Assembly (NCBI GenBank): GCA_021741245.1
Contig: JAIOYF010000011.1
Location: 1 to 64,000, forward strand
Length of the DNA stretch: 64,000 nt
DNA from: Paracoccaceae bacterium
GTDB taxonomy: Bacteria > Pseudomonadota > Alphaproteobacteria > Rhodobacterales > Rhodobacteraceae
Reading direction: 5' to 3'
Under the pieces are notes generated by a model. It was not told the DNA's origin and searched no databases. It saw only the letters and a list, made by a program, of their open reading frames with translations. Shown one piece after another: positions 41,834 through 51,217 of the stretch (position 1 is its first letter; every line of letters starts with the position of its first letter). Made by a program: the position numbers and the translations under genes.

Positions 41834-42919
41834 GTGGCTTTGGCGCTAACAAGAAAAAAAGACTTAGCGCAAAAGGCCCCACCCTTGAACAGACCCCCTC
41901 CCGCTGATCCACGCCGCACACTGACCCTACGGGACGTCTCCGAAGCCTCGGGCGTCAGCGAAATGACCGTGAGTCGGGTTTTGCGCAATCGTGGCGATGT
42001 GTCCGAAACCACGCGCGAGCGTGTGCTAGAGGCGGCACGGGCCCTGGGCTATGTGCCCAACAAGATCGCAGGGGCCCTTGCCAGCCAGCGGGTCAACCTT
42101 GTGGGGGTCATCATCCCGTCTCTGTCCAACATGGTTTTCCCCGAAGTTTTGACCGGCATCTCGGAAGTTCTGGAAGACACCGGGCTGCAACCCGTTGTTG
42201 GCGTTACGAATTACTCTCCGGAACGGGAAGAGACGGTTTTGTATGAAATGCTAAGCTGGCGCCCTTCGGGGGTGATCCTTGCTGGTCTGGAACACACCGA
42301 GGCAAGTCAAGCCATGTTGGCACAGGCGGGCATCCCGATTGTCGAGATCATGGATATCGACGGCACACCCGTGGATAGCGCCGTAGGCATTTCACACGTT
42401 CGGGCCGGAAGGCAGATGGCCGAAGCCATTTTGGCGGCAGGCTATCGGCGGATTGCCTTTCTGGGCACCCAGATGCCAAATGACCACCGCGCCAAAAAGC
42501 GCCTCGCCGGATTTGAAGAGGCTCTGGCAAAGGCGGGCGTCACGTTGGCAGACCGGGAATTCTATTCAGGCGGCTCTGCTCTGCTCAAGGGCCGCGAGAT
42601 GACCGCCGCCGTTTTAAACAGAACGCCGGATGTCGATTTTCTGTATTACTCGAATGACATGATTGGTGCGGGCGGTTTGCTTTATTGCCTAGATGCCGGG
42701 ATCGACGTTCCCGGCAAGGTCGGTTTGGCAGGGTTCAACGGTGTTGAACTGTTGGACGGTTTGCCCCGGAAACTTGCCACAATGGATGCCTGCCGCCTCG
42801 AAATCGGCCGCGCTGCAGCTGAAATCATCGGAGGAAAACGCCCGAAGGGGATCGTTGGAGGCGAGGTGATTGAACTGACACCCACCCTCCAACAAGGCGA
42901 TACGATTCGGAAGATCTGA
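41834..42919 (+). CDS. LacI/GalR family transcription regulator
   Basis: 361 aa from a GTG at 41834 with ACAAGGG before it. DNA-binding domain LTLRDVSEASGVSEMTVSRVLRNRGDVSETTRERVLEAARALGYVPNKIAGALASQ, then a periplasmic-binding-like sugar sensor (VGVIIPSLSNMVFPEVLTGISEVLEDTGLQPVVG). It resembles gluconate-type GntR regulators of the LacI family. No sugar operon is next to it, so the target is unknown. Confidence 0.9.
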   Translation: MALALTRKKDLAQKAPPLNRPPPADPRRTLTLRDVSEASGVSEMTVSRVLRNRGDVSETTRERVLEAARALGYVPNKIAGALASQRVNLVGVIIPSLSNMVFPEVLTGISEVLEDTGLQPVVGVTNYSPEREETVLYEMLSWRPSGVILAGLEHTEASQAMLAQAGIPIVEIMDIDGTPVDSAVGISHVRAGRQMAEAILAAGYRRIAFLGTQMPNDHRAKKRLAGFEEALAKAGVTLADREFYSGGSALLKGREMTAAVLNRTPDVDFLYYSNDMIGAGGLLYCLDAGIDVPGKVGLAGFNGVELLDGLPRKLATMDACRLEIGRAAAEIIGGKRPKGIVGGEVIELTPTLQQGDTIRKI

Positions 42920-42938
42920 TTCCTTATGGCTTTGCGCC

Positions 42939-43553
42939 TCAGGGCACAAAACGCTTGATTGCGGCCACGTGGTCGGCGCTGGCACCCACGGCATCAGCGG
43001 CGAGGGCGCGCGCCTCGGGCAAAAGTGTTTCGGGCGCGTAGATCCGATCAACAAGGCCCCAGGACAACGCTTCCTCCGCGTCGATGCGCACCCCAGCCAT
43101 CAGCAGCATCTTGGCGCGGGCTGGGCCGACGATGGCGGCAAGGCGGCGTGGGTCCGACGGTTGGGGCAGGAAACCCAGCTTCATCACCGGATAAAAGAAC
43201 TTGGCCCCCGGCACACAAACACGGAAGTCGCACGCCAGCGCCATCCCCATCGCACCGCCTGCCAAGGTGCCATTCAGGGCGGCAATCGTCAGGCAGGGCA
43301 AACTTGCAATGCGCGCCGACAGGCGTTCCCAGACCGGGTCTGTGGCAAGGCCTGCCCGCGCATCTTCCAGATCGGCACCGGCAGAAAACACATTCCCTGC
43401 CCCCGTCAGGATCACAGCCCGCACGCCCTTCATCTCGGCTTGGGCGACGGCGGCGTCCATCTCTTCCAGCATAAGGCGCGTGAGGGAATTCGCCTTTTCC
43501 GTCCGGTTTACCGTGAGCGTCAGAATGCGCCCTTCGACTTCAACATTGATCAT
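42939..43553 (-). CDS. Enoyl-CoA hydratase/isomerase family protein
   Basis: 204 aa, shorter than the usual ~260. The crotonase core is present: ANSLTRLMLEEMDAAVAQAEMKGVRAVILTGAGNVFSAGADLEDA and the oxyanion-hole region LPCLTIAALNGTLAGGAMGMALACDFRVCVPGAKFFYPVMKLGFLP. The C-terminal trimerisation helices are reduced. Overlaps the SDR gene by 4 bp, so the two likely act in one acyl-CoA or alcohol pathway. Confidence 0.88.
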   Translation of the reverse strand: MINVEVEGRILTLTVNRTEKANSLTRLMLEEMDAAVAQAEMKGVRAVILTGAGNVFSAGADLEDARAGLATDPVWERLSARIASLPCLTIAALNGTLAGGAMGMALACDFRVCVPGAKFFYPVMKLGFLPQPSDPRRLAAIVGPARAKMLLMAGVRIDAEEALSWGLVDRIYAPETLLPEARALAADAVGASADHVAAIKRFVP

Positions 43554-44296
43554 TCAATCACTCCGATGTTGCGGCGAATTCCTTCATCCCGCAGGCTGAT
43601 TTCCTTGCCCAACCATTCATCGGACCCCGGTCCGCACATCCACAAAAGGCATTTTGCCGGCCAGTCGGCGGGGATATGCACGGTCGGATCAAGCTGGCTG
43701 ATTGGGTTGACGCCGCTTGCCTTGATCTTCACCTGCATTTCCGTTGCCACCGTTCCGGGTGACAGCCCCATGATGCGCAAACCGTTGGCTCCTTCCTCCA
43801 GATGGGCGGCGCGGGTCAGCATTGCGGCCCCGGCCTTGGCGGAACAATACGCGCTCCATCCTTCCAAAGGGTTATGAGCGGCACCGGAACTGACGGTAAT
43901 AATCGTGCCCGCACCTTGGCGCTTCATCACTGGAAGAACGGCCCGCATGCCATGAAGCACACCTTTGAGGTTGATGTCGATTGCCCGCCCCCATTGGGCA
44001 GGGTCTACCTCTTCGATCCGCGCAATCGGCTCGATCACACCGGCATTGCCGATCCAGGCATCCAGCCTGCCGAACCGCGCGACGATGCTTTGGACAGCCG
44101 CGTTGACCGAAGCCCAATCCGACACATCGCAGGGCAAAGCCATCGCATCGGCCCCGATGTCTTGCGCAAGGGCCGCGATATCGGTTTCGCTCCGGGCCAA
44201 AAGCGCCACGCGCCAACCGGCTTTGGCAAAGACCTTGGCCGCAGCCGCCCCAATGCCACGGCTTGCGCCGGTAATTGCCACCACTTTTTGGGTCAT
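43550..44296 (-). CDS. Short-chain dehydrogenase/reductase
   Basis: 248 aa, classical SDR. Cofactor motif VVAITGASRGIGAAAAKVF (TGxxxGIG), NAG motif IGNAGVIEPI, active-site Ser in IITVSSGAAHN and the Tyr-x-x-x-Lys in WSAYCSAKAGAAM. Substrate unknown. First gene of the leftward SDR-crotonase pair. Confidence 0.92.
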   Translation of the reverse strand: MTQKVVAITGASRGIGAAAAKVFAKAGWRVALLARSETDIAALAQDIGADAMALPCDVSDWASVNAAVQSIVARFGRLDAWIGNAGVIEPIARIEEVDPAQWGRAIDINLKGVLHGMRAVLPVMKRQGAGTIITVSSGAAHNPLEGWSAYCSAKAGAAMLTRAAHLEEGANGLRIMGLSPGTVATEMQVKIKASGVNPISQLDPTVHIPADWPAKCLLWMCGPGSDEWLGKEISLRDEGIRRNIGVIE

Positions 44297-44421
44297 CTGC
44301 CATCCTCCGCACTAGACACCTGTCTGTGTTATCGACACGCAGGTCGAACGGAAAGCCTTGACCGGCTCTCAAAGCATGATGAGGATGCTGCCAAGCAAAT
44401 TTTCCGTTGAAGGAGTTCGTT

Positions 44422-45918
44422 ATGAAATCGTGGGGTTTGGCGGGATCAACCGCTGTTCTGGCCGCCATTTATGCAGTTTCTGCACAGGCACAGGTCACAC
44501 CTGAAGAGGTCTGGCAAAACTGGCAAAAGCTGAGCGCGACCTATGGCCAGGCCCTTGTGGCCGATTCGGTGACGCGCAACGGCGATACGCTGGTGGTCAG
44601 CGGCATGTCGATCAGCATGGATCAAGATGGTGCAAAGCTGAACGGAAAGATGGATGAGGTGCGCTTTCGCGATATTGGCGACGGGAAGGTGGAGGTGACA
44701 ATGTCTGACACCTATCCAATCACCATGACCATGCCGAATGAAAGCGGTGGCACAGAGGATCTGGCAATCACCATCACGCAGCCGGGCCTGACACTTATCG
44801 CGGGCGGCAGTGCGACCGAAACCTCCTATGTCTTCAACGGCCCCTCGATCGGAATCGCCACAAAGGCCATAGAGGGCGGGAAGACCTTGGCCGATATTTC
44901 GGCCACGCTGACAGGATTGCAGGGCAACTATCTGGTCGCGGATGTCGACGGACTCAGTTCGTTGGAGTCAAACCTCGAGGCGCAAACGCTGTCGTTTTCG
45001 GTTCAGGCGAACAACGAAAGTGGAGGCCTTGATATGACTGGCAACCTTGCCGGTTTGCGGATGGAACAAAGCGGCGATTTTCTTGGGGTCGCGGCCATGG
45101 AAAATATGGCTCAGGCGCTCCGCGATGGTTTTGCGGCGGATGGCAAGTTCAGCTATGGCGCGGGCAGTTTTTCCATCGATGCGATCGAGAATGGTGTTCC
45201 AACCAAAGTCACCGCCACCAATGAGACCGGCTTTTTCAACTTTGGTCTGAATGGCCAGAACATGTCCTATGGTGCCGGGGGAACGGGCGTCAATATGGCG
45301 ATCTCGGGCGCTCAGATCCCGTTTCCCGAGTTGAAGATCACCTATGGCGAGGCGTCCTTTGACATCTTGATCCCCGTCGCAAAGACTTCGGCGCCAACAG
45401 ATTTCTCTTTCCTGACGCGGATCGTTGATCTGAGCATTTCGGACGAAATCTGGGGGATGTTCGATCCAACAGCCGCCTTGCCGCGCGATCCGGCCACGCT
45501 GATCATCGACACCAAGGGTACGGCAATGCTGGCCAATGACTTGATGGATGAAAAAGCGATGGCGACTTTGGGCGACGCCCCTCCGGGAGAGTTGCATTCC
45601 CTTGAAATAACCGAGTTGCGGGCAAAGGTTGGCGGCGCAGACCTGAGCGGCACCGGGTCATTCACCTTTGACAATTCGGACCTGACCACCTTTGACGGCG
45701 TTCCAGCCCCGACCGGAAAGATCGATCTGGTGCTTGCAGGGGGCAATGGCCTGCTCGACAAGCTGGTGTCCATGGGGCTGATCCCGCAAGATCAGGCGAT
45801 GGGTGCGCGGATGATGATGGCGATGTTCGCCAAACCGGGCGAAGGGCAGGACGTGCTGAATTCAACGCTGGAATTCAAGGACAAAGGCTTTTTCGCAAAT
45901 GGTCAGCGCCTGAAATAA
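44422..45918 (+). CDS. DUF2125 secreted protein
   Basis: 498 aa from the ATG at 44422 (GAAGGAGTTCGTT upstream; an ATG-like start at 44407 precedes the ribosome site and is rejected). Signal peptide KSWGLAGSTAVLAAIYAVSAQAQ. The long beta-rich body (ALVADSVTRNGDTLVVSGMSISMDQDG, VSMGLIPQDQAMGARMMMAMFAKPGEGQDVLNSTLEFKDKGFFANGQRLK) fits the DUF2125 family of periplasmic proteins of unknown role. Confidence 0.8.
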   Translation: MKSWGLAGSTAVLAAIYAVSAQAQVTPEEVWQNWQKLSATYGQALVADSVTRNGDTLVVSGMSISMDQDGAKLNGKMDEVRFRDIGDGKVEVTMSDTYPITMTMPNESGGTEDLAITITQPGLTLIAGGSATETSYVFNGPSIGIATKAIEGGKTLADISATLTGLQGNYLVADVDGLSSLESNLEAQTLSFSVQANNESGGLDMTGNLAGLRMEQSGDFLGVAAMENMAQALRDGFAADGKFSYGAGSFSIDAIENGVPTKVTATNETGFFNFGLNGQNMSYGAGGTGVNMAISGAQIPFPELKITYGEASFDILIPVAKTSAPTDFSFLTRIVDLSISDEIWGMFDPTAALPRDPATLIIDTKGTAMLANDLMDEKAMATLGDAPPGELHSLEITELRAKVGGADLSGTGSFTFDNSDLTTFDGVPAPTGKIDLVLAGGNGLLDKLVSMGLIPQDQAMGARMMMAMFAKPGEGQDVLNSTLEFKDKGFFANGQRLK

Positions 45919-45934
45919 GCGACCGTTTCAAGAA

Positions 45935-45966
45935 CAAAGGCCCCCGGCGCGGCTTGGGGGCCTTTG
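45935..45966 (+). terminator. Rho-independent-type hairpin after DUF2125 gene
   Basis: An 11-bp perfect stem (CAAAGGCCCCC / GGGGGCCTTTG) with a 10-nt loop, 16 bp after the stop codon. It ends in a short CTTTG rather than a long T-run. Confidence 0.75.
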
Positions 45967-46030
45967 TCATGCCTTGCGCCCCGGGGGTTCACGGACTACC
46001 TCCGTTTCATGCCCCATAAAGGACAACGCC

Positions 46031-47371
46031 ATGACTGACCTTTCCCGCCTGACCGATGCCCTGATCACGGCGGCCAAACGCGCCGGTGCGGAGCAGGCCG
46101 ATGCCTTGGCGGTGGAGGGGACCTCCATCTCTATCGACATTCGCGCGGGCAAGCTGGAACAGGCCGAGCGCGCTGAGGGAACCGAGATTGGGCTGCGGGT
46201 CTTGATCGGTGGCCGTCAGGCCTGTGTCTCTGCCTCTGATATATCCGACGCCACCATTGCGCGACTGGCCGAGCGTGCCGTGGCAATGGCGCGCGAAGCG
46301 CCGGCAGACCCCCATGTGGGACTTGCCGACGAAAGCCAGATCGCCCGCGATTGGAATTTGGCTGACTATGAAATGACAGATCCCGCGCCTGAACCCGATG
46401 CACAAATGCTGGAGGCATCGGCCCGCGCGGTTGAAAATGCGGCAATGGCGGTCAAGGGGATCACGCAGGTAGAGGCCTCGGCCGCTTATGCCCAGCGCAA
46501 GATGCATCTGGCCGCGTCCAACGGCTTTGCAGGTGGTTATGGCCGCACGTCTCATTCCCTCTCGGCAGTGGCCTTTACGGGTGAAGGCACCGCGATGGAG
46601 CGCGATTGGGCCGCTGAGGGGCGGATTTTCGCGGCCGATATGCCGGGGCCGGATGGGATCGGGGCCTTGGCGGCAGAGCGCGCATTGCAACGCGCCGGGG
46701 CCGTCAAACCCCGCACAGGAACCTTTCCGGTGCTGTTTGATGAACGCGTCGCCTCTTCGCTGATCGGACATCTGTTGTCGGCCTCGAACGGGGCGGCAAT
46801 TGCACGTGGGGCGTCGTGGTTGCGCGATGCACTGGGCACGCAGGTCCTGCCAAAGGGGATGTCGGTGATCGAAGACCCACACCGCCCCCGCATCTCGGCC
46901 AGCCGCCCCTTTGATGGCGAAGGGCTGCCAACGGCCCGGCGTCTGATCGTGGATGACGGCGTCTTGATGGGATGGACACTTGATCTGGCCACGGGGCGCA
47001 AGCTGGGCATGCCCTCTACCGCCAATGCCGCGCGCGGTGTTTCCTCGCCGCCGTCGCCCGCCACATCGAACATCGATCTTAGCCCCGGCGCGCTGACCCG
47101 TGACGATCTGATTGCACAGATGGGAACGGGTCTGCTTGTCACCTCGATGATCGGATCGACGATCAACCCGACGACGGGGGATTATTCGCGGGGGGCGGCG
47201 GGCTTCTGGGTGGAAAACGGCCAAATCAGCCATCCGGTCAACGAATGCACCATCGCCGGAAACCTGCGGGACATGCTGTTGCGGATCATCGCGGCCAATG
47301 ATGCGCGCGCGCATCTGTCAACCCGCGTGCCCTCTTTGCTGATCGAGGGCATGACGCTTGCTGGTGCCTGA
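46031..47371 (+). CDS. pmbA: PmbA/TldD family metalloprotease subunit
   Basis: 446 aa from the ATG at 46031 (AAAGGACAACGCC upstream). Family features: TSISIDIRAGKLEQAERAEGTEIGLRVLIGGRQ, the central FDERVASSLIGHLLSASNGAAIARGASWL and the C-terminal GTGLLVTSMIGSTINPTTGDYSRGAAGFWVENGQI. PmbA acts with TldD in peptide maturation and degradation; it lacks the metal site, which sits in TldD, absent here. Confidence 0.93.
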   Translation: MTDLSRLTDALITAAKRAGAEQADALAVEGTSISIDIRAGKLEQAERAEGTEIGLRVLIGGRQACVSASDISDATIARLAERAVAMAREAPADPHVGLADESQIARDWNLADYEMTDPAPEPDAQMLEASARAVENAAMAVKGITQVEASAAYAQRKMHLAASNGFAGGYGRTSHSLSAVAFTGEGTAMERDWAAEGRIFAADMPGPDGIGALAAERALQRAGAVKPRTGTFPVLFDERVASSLIGHLLSASNGAAIARGASWLRDALGTQVLPKGMSVIEDPHRPRISASRPFDGEGLPTARRLIVDDGVLMGWTLDLATGRKLGMPSTANAARGVSSPPSPATSNIDLSPGALTRDDLIAQMGTGLLVTSMIGSTINPTTGDYSRGAAGFWVENGQISHPVNECTIAGNLRDMLLRIIAANDARAHLSTRVPSLLIEGMTLAGA

Positions 47372-48146
47372 GGATCGGACCGCGACCGCAGATCTGACCC
47401 TGATCGCCGAGGCCGCCCGTGAGGCAGCAACCATCGCCATGCGGTATTGGCGGCACGATCCACAGGTCTGGGACAAGGGTGATCAAGGCCCCGTGTCCGA
47501 GGCTGATCTTGCCGTAAATGCCATGCTGACCGCCACATTGCGCGCCGCCCGCCCAGACTATGGCTGGTTGTCCGAGGAATCCCCGGATGATCCGGCACGG
47601 CTATCTGCCCAGCGTGTGTTCATCATTGATCCCATCGACGGCACACGCGCCTTTATCGCGGGTGAGGATAATTTCGCCGTATCTATCGCCGTAGCGGATC
47701 AGGGCAAAGTTGTGGCGGGTGCGGTGATCCTTCCCGCCAAAAATAGGCTCTATACAGGCGAAATCGGCGGGCCAGCCCTGTGCGACGGGCTGTCTATTCA
47801 GGCCTCAGACCGCAGCGATCTCACGGGGGCCGGTATCCTTGCAACCAAATCGAACATGACAGCCGATCATTGGCCCGGCGGTGTGCCGGACCTGCAGCGC
47901 AGCTTCCGCACCTCGCTGGCCTATCGGCTGTGTCTGGTGGCAGAGGGGCGCTATGACGGGATGCTGACCTTTCGCGACGCGTGGGAATGGGACATCGCGG
48001 CGGGTTCGCTGATCTGTGAATGTGCAGGGGCGACTGTGACGGATCAACGGGGGGCAGCCCTGCGCTTTAATGCGCCGCACCCGCAAACAGCCGGGGTGAT
48101 CGCGACCACCCCCGGATTGCACAACGCGATCATGGCCCGGCTTTAA
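47358..48146 (+). CDS. Inositol monophosphatase/CysQ family phosphatase
   Basis: 262 aa from a TTG overlapping the pmbA end by 14 bp. Mg-dependent phosphatase: Glu in WLSEESPDDPARL, metal site DPIDGTRAFIAGEDNFAVSIA, and the second Asp in WEWDIAAGSLICECAGATVTD. It may act as a 3'(2'),5'-bisphosphate nucleotidase (CysQ) or an inositol monophosphatase; the sequence does not decide. Confidence 0.88.
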   Translation: MLVPEDRTATADLTLIAEAAREAATIAMRYWRHDPQVWDKGDQGPVSEADLAVNAMLTATLRAARPDYGWLSEESPDDPARLSAQRVFIIDPIDGTRAFIAGEDNFAVSIAVADQGKVVAGAVILPAKNRLYTGEIGGPALCDGLSIQASDRSDLTGAGILATKSNMTADHWPGGVPDLQRSFRTSLAYRLCLVAEGRYDGMLTFRDAWEWDIAAGSLICECAGATVTDQRGAALRFNAPHPQTAGVIATTPGLHNAIMARL

Positions 48147-48259
48147 GGGCAGCGGCCCGACCCAAAAACCTGTGGCCGCTTAGAGCGTATCGCCACATTC
48201 CCAACGGCTTGCCTGTCTTGGATCGCGTTCAATCTGGATCAGACTGATCGCGATCAGCG

Positions 48260-48667
48260 CTAGCATCCGGCGTTGTTGATTGACCCATCTGGCATGGTCG
48301 TCTTGCAATAGATCACGCCCGCTGTCTTTGCCCCATCCAATACCGCACCAAGCAAGGTGGCCCCGTGCAGGTCTGCCCAACTCAGATCAGCGCCTTGCAG
48401 ATTTGCGCCACTCAGGTCGGCCCCCTCCAGATTGGCCCCGAAAAGGTTTGCCCCGGACAGATTTGAATCACGAAGCTTGCCGTTCACAAGGTTCGCCGCC
48501 CCGGCAAGCTCTGCCCCAGAGACATTCGCCCATCTAAGGTCAGCGCCGCTCAGATCACACCCGATGCAGGCGCCGGTTTGCTTCAAGATCTGAACCGCAG
48601 CGCCATCCATTGCCAAGACACCCATCGGGCACGCAACTATGAACGAAAGCGCCAAAAGCCTTATCAT
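48260..48667 (-). CDS. Secreted pentapeptide-repeat protein, copy 1
   Basis: 135 aa from the ATG at 48667. Signal peptide [18 protein letters not shown], then a [11 protein letters not shown] start of the repeat region, A(D/N)LxG pentapeptides such as [36 protein letters not shown], and a C-terminal [15 protein letters not shown] tail. A right-handed beta helix is expected. The two CxxC/C...C ends also occur in the second copy at 53601, so the genes are paralogues. Confidence 0.85.
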   Translation of the reverse strand: MIRLLALSFIVACPMGVLAMDGAAVQILKQTGACIGCDLSGADLRWANVSGAELAGAANLVNGKLRDSNLSGANLFGANLEGADLSGANLQGADLSWADLHGATLLGAVLDGAKTAGVIYCKTTMPDGSINNAGC

Positions 48668-48818
48668 GCCATGCCCCCCACCGAGGCAATCAGCATACCA
48701 TCCGATCCTGTTCCAGACGAGCCGGAATCTTGGGGAAAAGGGCAATCTGCACTATTCGCTTGATCGGGCGGCCAAGTGGTCCTCTAAATCCGGCAAAGAC
48801 TTCCCCCATTGGGCGCTT

Positions 48819-50198
48819 GTGAGAATTGTGATCAATCGTTCCATCCTTTGGCTTGTGACGCTGTTTTGCTGCGCGCAAACAGCCGGTGCGCAGATGGCCG
48901 CGGTCGATTGCAAGATCGCGCTTGGCGATTGCCTGATCCAGGAGGCAAAAGAAATCGCGGAATCTATCCCCGATCCTGACCAAAGCGACGAGGCCTTCTT
49001 TGCCGTCGCCATAACGCAAGCCGCCGTTGGTCAGATCGCCGAGGCGCTTGCAAACGTCGACGCGATCACCAATGAGCGGACAAAGGCAGAAGCCTTGGCC
49101 GAACTGGTGGGTGCCGAGGCGCGGCTGGGTCATTTCGACAGCGCCCACAGAATTGCGCTTGGCATTCTTGATTCACGCAGTCGCTCCACCCGCGTCAACG
49201 CGCTTGAATATCTGGCGGCCGAACAGGCGCGGCGCGGTGAGATTGACGCCGCCTTTGAAACGGTCATCGCAATAGACAACCCCTATCGTCGATCCGAGGC
49301 ACAGGCAGCGATTGCCACCGCCGTCGCGCGGTCAGGCAACATTTCCGGGGCGATCCAAACGGCCAGCAAGATTGCGACCGACTATTGGTTCAAAAGCGAT
49401 CAGCACAGTCTGAAGGTTGCCAGCGGTCTGGTCTCCCGCGCTGGGGAGTTTGACGATTTCTGGTTTTTTGAGGCGCTTGGCAACATCTCGGACATTCAGG
49501 CGCGGGGTGGTGATATTCGCGGGGCCCTGAAAACGGCAAGGGCGATCCCGGACGTCTCTGGACGGACCCGCGCCTATAACCGGATTGCAGCGGTTCAAGC
49601 CCGCAACGGTGATCTTGAGGGTGCGATGAAAACCGCAGGTCGCATCGAATCTGCCTTCGGGGATCTTCCCGCACTTGTGGCCATCGTTGGCGCGATGGCG
49701 GCACAGGGGAGTTTCGACGCCGCGATTGAACTCGCGGGCAATGTTGAGGCCGCCTATGGCGATGATACCGGCTTTGTCGCCGTGGCCGTAGAAATGGCGC
49801 GACAGGACCAGCTTGAAGCCGGGCTTGGGCATGCCAAAGCACTTGCCAGTGCAAAGGACCGCACGCGGGCCTTTTCCGACATTGCCGTTGTGTTGGCGCA
49901 AAAGGGGGGGGTTGAGGATGCTTTGCGCATAACCTCGCTTATTCCCGATCGCCGCGATCAGGCGCAGGCGCTGCACGCCGTCGCAACCGCCCTTGCCGTC
50001 GGGGGTGACAGCGCGCGCGCGCTGCAGGTTGCGGCAACCACGCCCGACCCTATCGACCTGAACGCTTTGGTCGTGGACATTGCCTTGGCGCAGGCCCAGT
50101 CCGGCGATACACAGGGGGCCATTGCAACAGCGCGTCTTGTCGATGACAGCATGTCGCGGGCAATTGCCTTGTCTGGGATCGCACGCGTCTTGCCATAA
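48819..50198 (+). CDS. Secreted helical-repeat (TPR-like) protein
   Basis: About 459 aa from a GTG at 48819 (GTG at 48828 is an alternative); the frame is open to 48639 but that part runs over the divergent gene. Signal peptide INRSILWLVTLFCCAQTAGAQ, then ~12 helical repeats of about 35 residues with the pattern A...G....A...A..I.D...R..A...IA, for example GDIRGALKTARAIPDVSGRTRAYNRIAAVQARNG. It is a likely periplasmic protein-protein interaction scaffold of unknown partner. Confidence 0.75.
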   Translation: MRIVINRSILWLVTLFCCAQTAGAQMAAVDCKIALGDCLIQEAKEIAESIPDPDQSDEAFFAVAITQAAVGQIAEALANVDAITNERTKAEALAELVGAEARLGHFDSAHRIALGILDSRSRSTRVNALEYLAAEQARRGEIDAAFETVIAIDNPYRRSEAQAAIATAVARSGNISGAIQTASKIATDYWFKSDQHSLKVASGLVSRAGEFDDFWFFEALGNISDIQARGGDIRGALKTARAIPDVSGRTRAYNRIAAVQARNGDLEGAMKTAGRIESAFGDLPALVAIVGAMAAQGSFDAAIELAGNVEAAYGDDTGFVAVAVEMARQDQLEAGLGHAKALASAKDRTRAFSDIAVVLAQKGGVEDALRITSLIPDRRDQAQALHAVATALAVGGDSARALQVAATTPDPIDLNALVVDIALAQAQSGDTQGAIATARLVDDSMSRAIALSGIARVLP

Positions 50199-50224
50199 GC
50201 TTGCTGGGGCATATGGCGGGTGGG

Positions 50225-51217
50225 CTAAAATGCTACCGTTGATCCATCATTGCGCCAAAGAATTGCCCGTGAATTTGGGTAACCTGCCAAAAGGCCCGGT
50301 GCAGCCGCCTCGCCCGCGACATAGATCGCCGTAGACAAGGCATCGGCCCAGACCGCTTTTGGCGATGTGACTGCCACTTGCGTCAAACGGTTGGCGCTTT
50401 GCCCCGTTGCGGGATCGAGAATGTGATGCGTCCCGGCGCGGTCCAGTTGCATGCCATACCCACCCGAAACCGAAAGCGCGGCATTGCGGAGCAAAACATC
50501 TTGCGCGATGAAACCGGGCGCAAGGGGATCGACCACGCCGATGGCAAAGGGTTCGCCATTGGGCGTGGCCCCAAGGGCACGAGTTTCCCCCAGTTCGATC
50601 ACTGCGTTCTCAAAGCCCTCATTTCCCAGAATTTCCGTGATCCTGTCGGTAATGTAACCCTGCGCGATGCCATTGAGGCTGATTGCCAGACCTGCCTTTT
50701 CAAAGCGTATTTCACGCGGGCTTGCGGAAATGGCGGCGTGGTCGATCAACGCAACTGCCGCTGCCCGCTGCGCCCGATCTTGCGCCGAGAACACGCCGGG
50801 GGACCGCAACCCGCGCTTTGAGTAGAACTGCCACAGCGTCTGTATGGTGGGATCAAATGCGCCGCCACTGGCCTCGGCGATCTGGCGGCTATGGTCCAGC
50901 ACCGTGACCAGATCGCGCGAGGGCTGCGCAAGATGCCCGTCAAGGTTCAGCCGGGTGATCTCGCTATGGTCACGGTAAACGCTGAGCACGCTTTCCAGAC
51001 GATCAACCTCAACCAGCATCTGATTTATCGCGCGGCGGGCAACTTTGGGGTCGGTGTGCCAAAGGGTCATGCTGGACACGGCCCCCAACGTCTCGCCAGA
51101 CCAGCGCACGGGTTCAGGCAGACCGGGGATCGCGCGAAGGGCCAAGATACCCAGTGGCAGTGCCATCCCCGCCCCCATGATCTTGAGCGCATTGCGGCGT
51201 GTCAGACCCCGGGTCAT
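50225..51217 (-). CDS. apbE: FAD:protein FMN transferase ApbE
   Basis: 330 aa from the ATG at 51217, which gives a twin-arginine signal (LTRRNALKIMGAGMALPLGILAL). ApbE attaches FMN covalently to Thr of periplasmic-facing flavoproteins. Motifs include NGIAQGYITDRITEIL, NAVIELGETRALG and the C-terminal HHILDPATGQSANRLTQVAVTSPKAVWADALSTAIYVAG. It overlaps the upstream NosR-like gene by 4 bp; that protein has a fitting FMN-attachment site. Confidence 0.93.
   Translation of the reverse strand: MTRGLTRRNALKIMGAGMALPLGILALRAIPGLPEPVRWSGETLGAVSSMTLWHTDPKVARRAINQMLVEVDRLESVLSVYRDHSEITRLNLDGHLAQPSRDLVTVLDHSRQIAEASGGAFDPTIQTLWQFYSKRGLRSPGVFSAQDRAQRAAAVALIDHAAISASPREIRFEKAGLAISLNGIAQGYITDRITEILGNEGFENAVIELGETRALGATPNGEPFAIGVVDPLAPGFIAQDVLLRNAALSVSGGYGMQLDRAGTHHILDPATGQSANRLTQVAVTSPKAVWADALSTAIYVAGEAAAPGLLAGYPNSRAILWRNDGSTVAF

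Noticed and set aside
46007-47314. 435-codon minus-strand open frame
   Set aside because: Antisense to pmbA; no motif.
49906-49914. Poly-G run in the helical-repeat gene as phase-variation site
   Set aside because: Only eight G; shorter than typical contingency tracts and the frame is intact, so it was not promoted to a finding.
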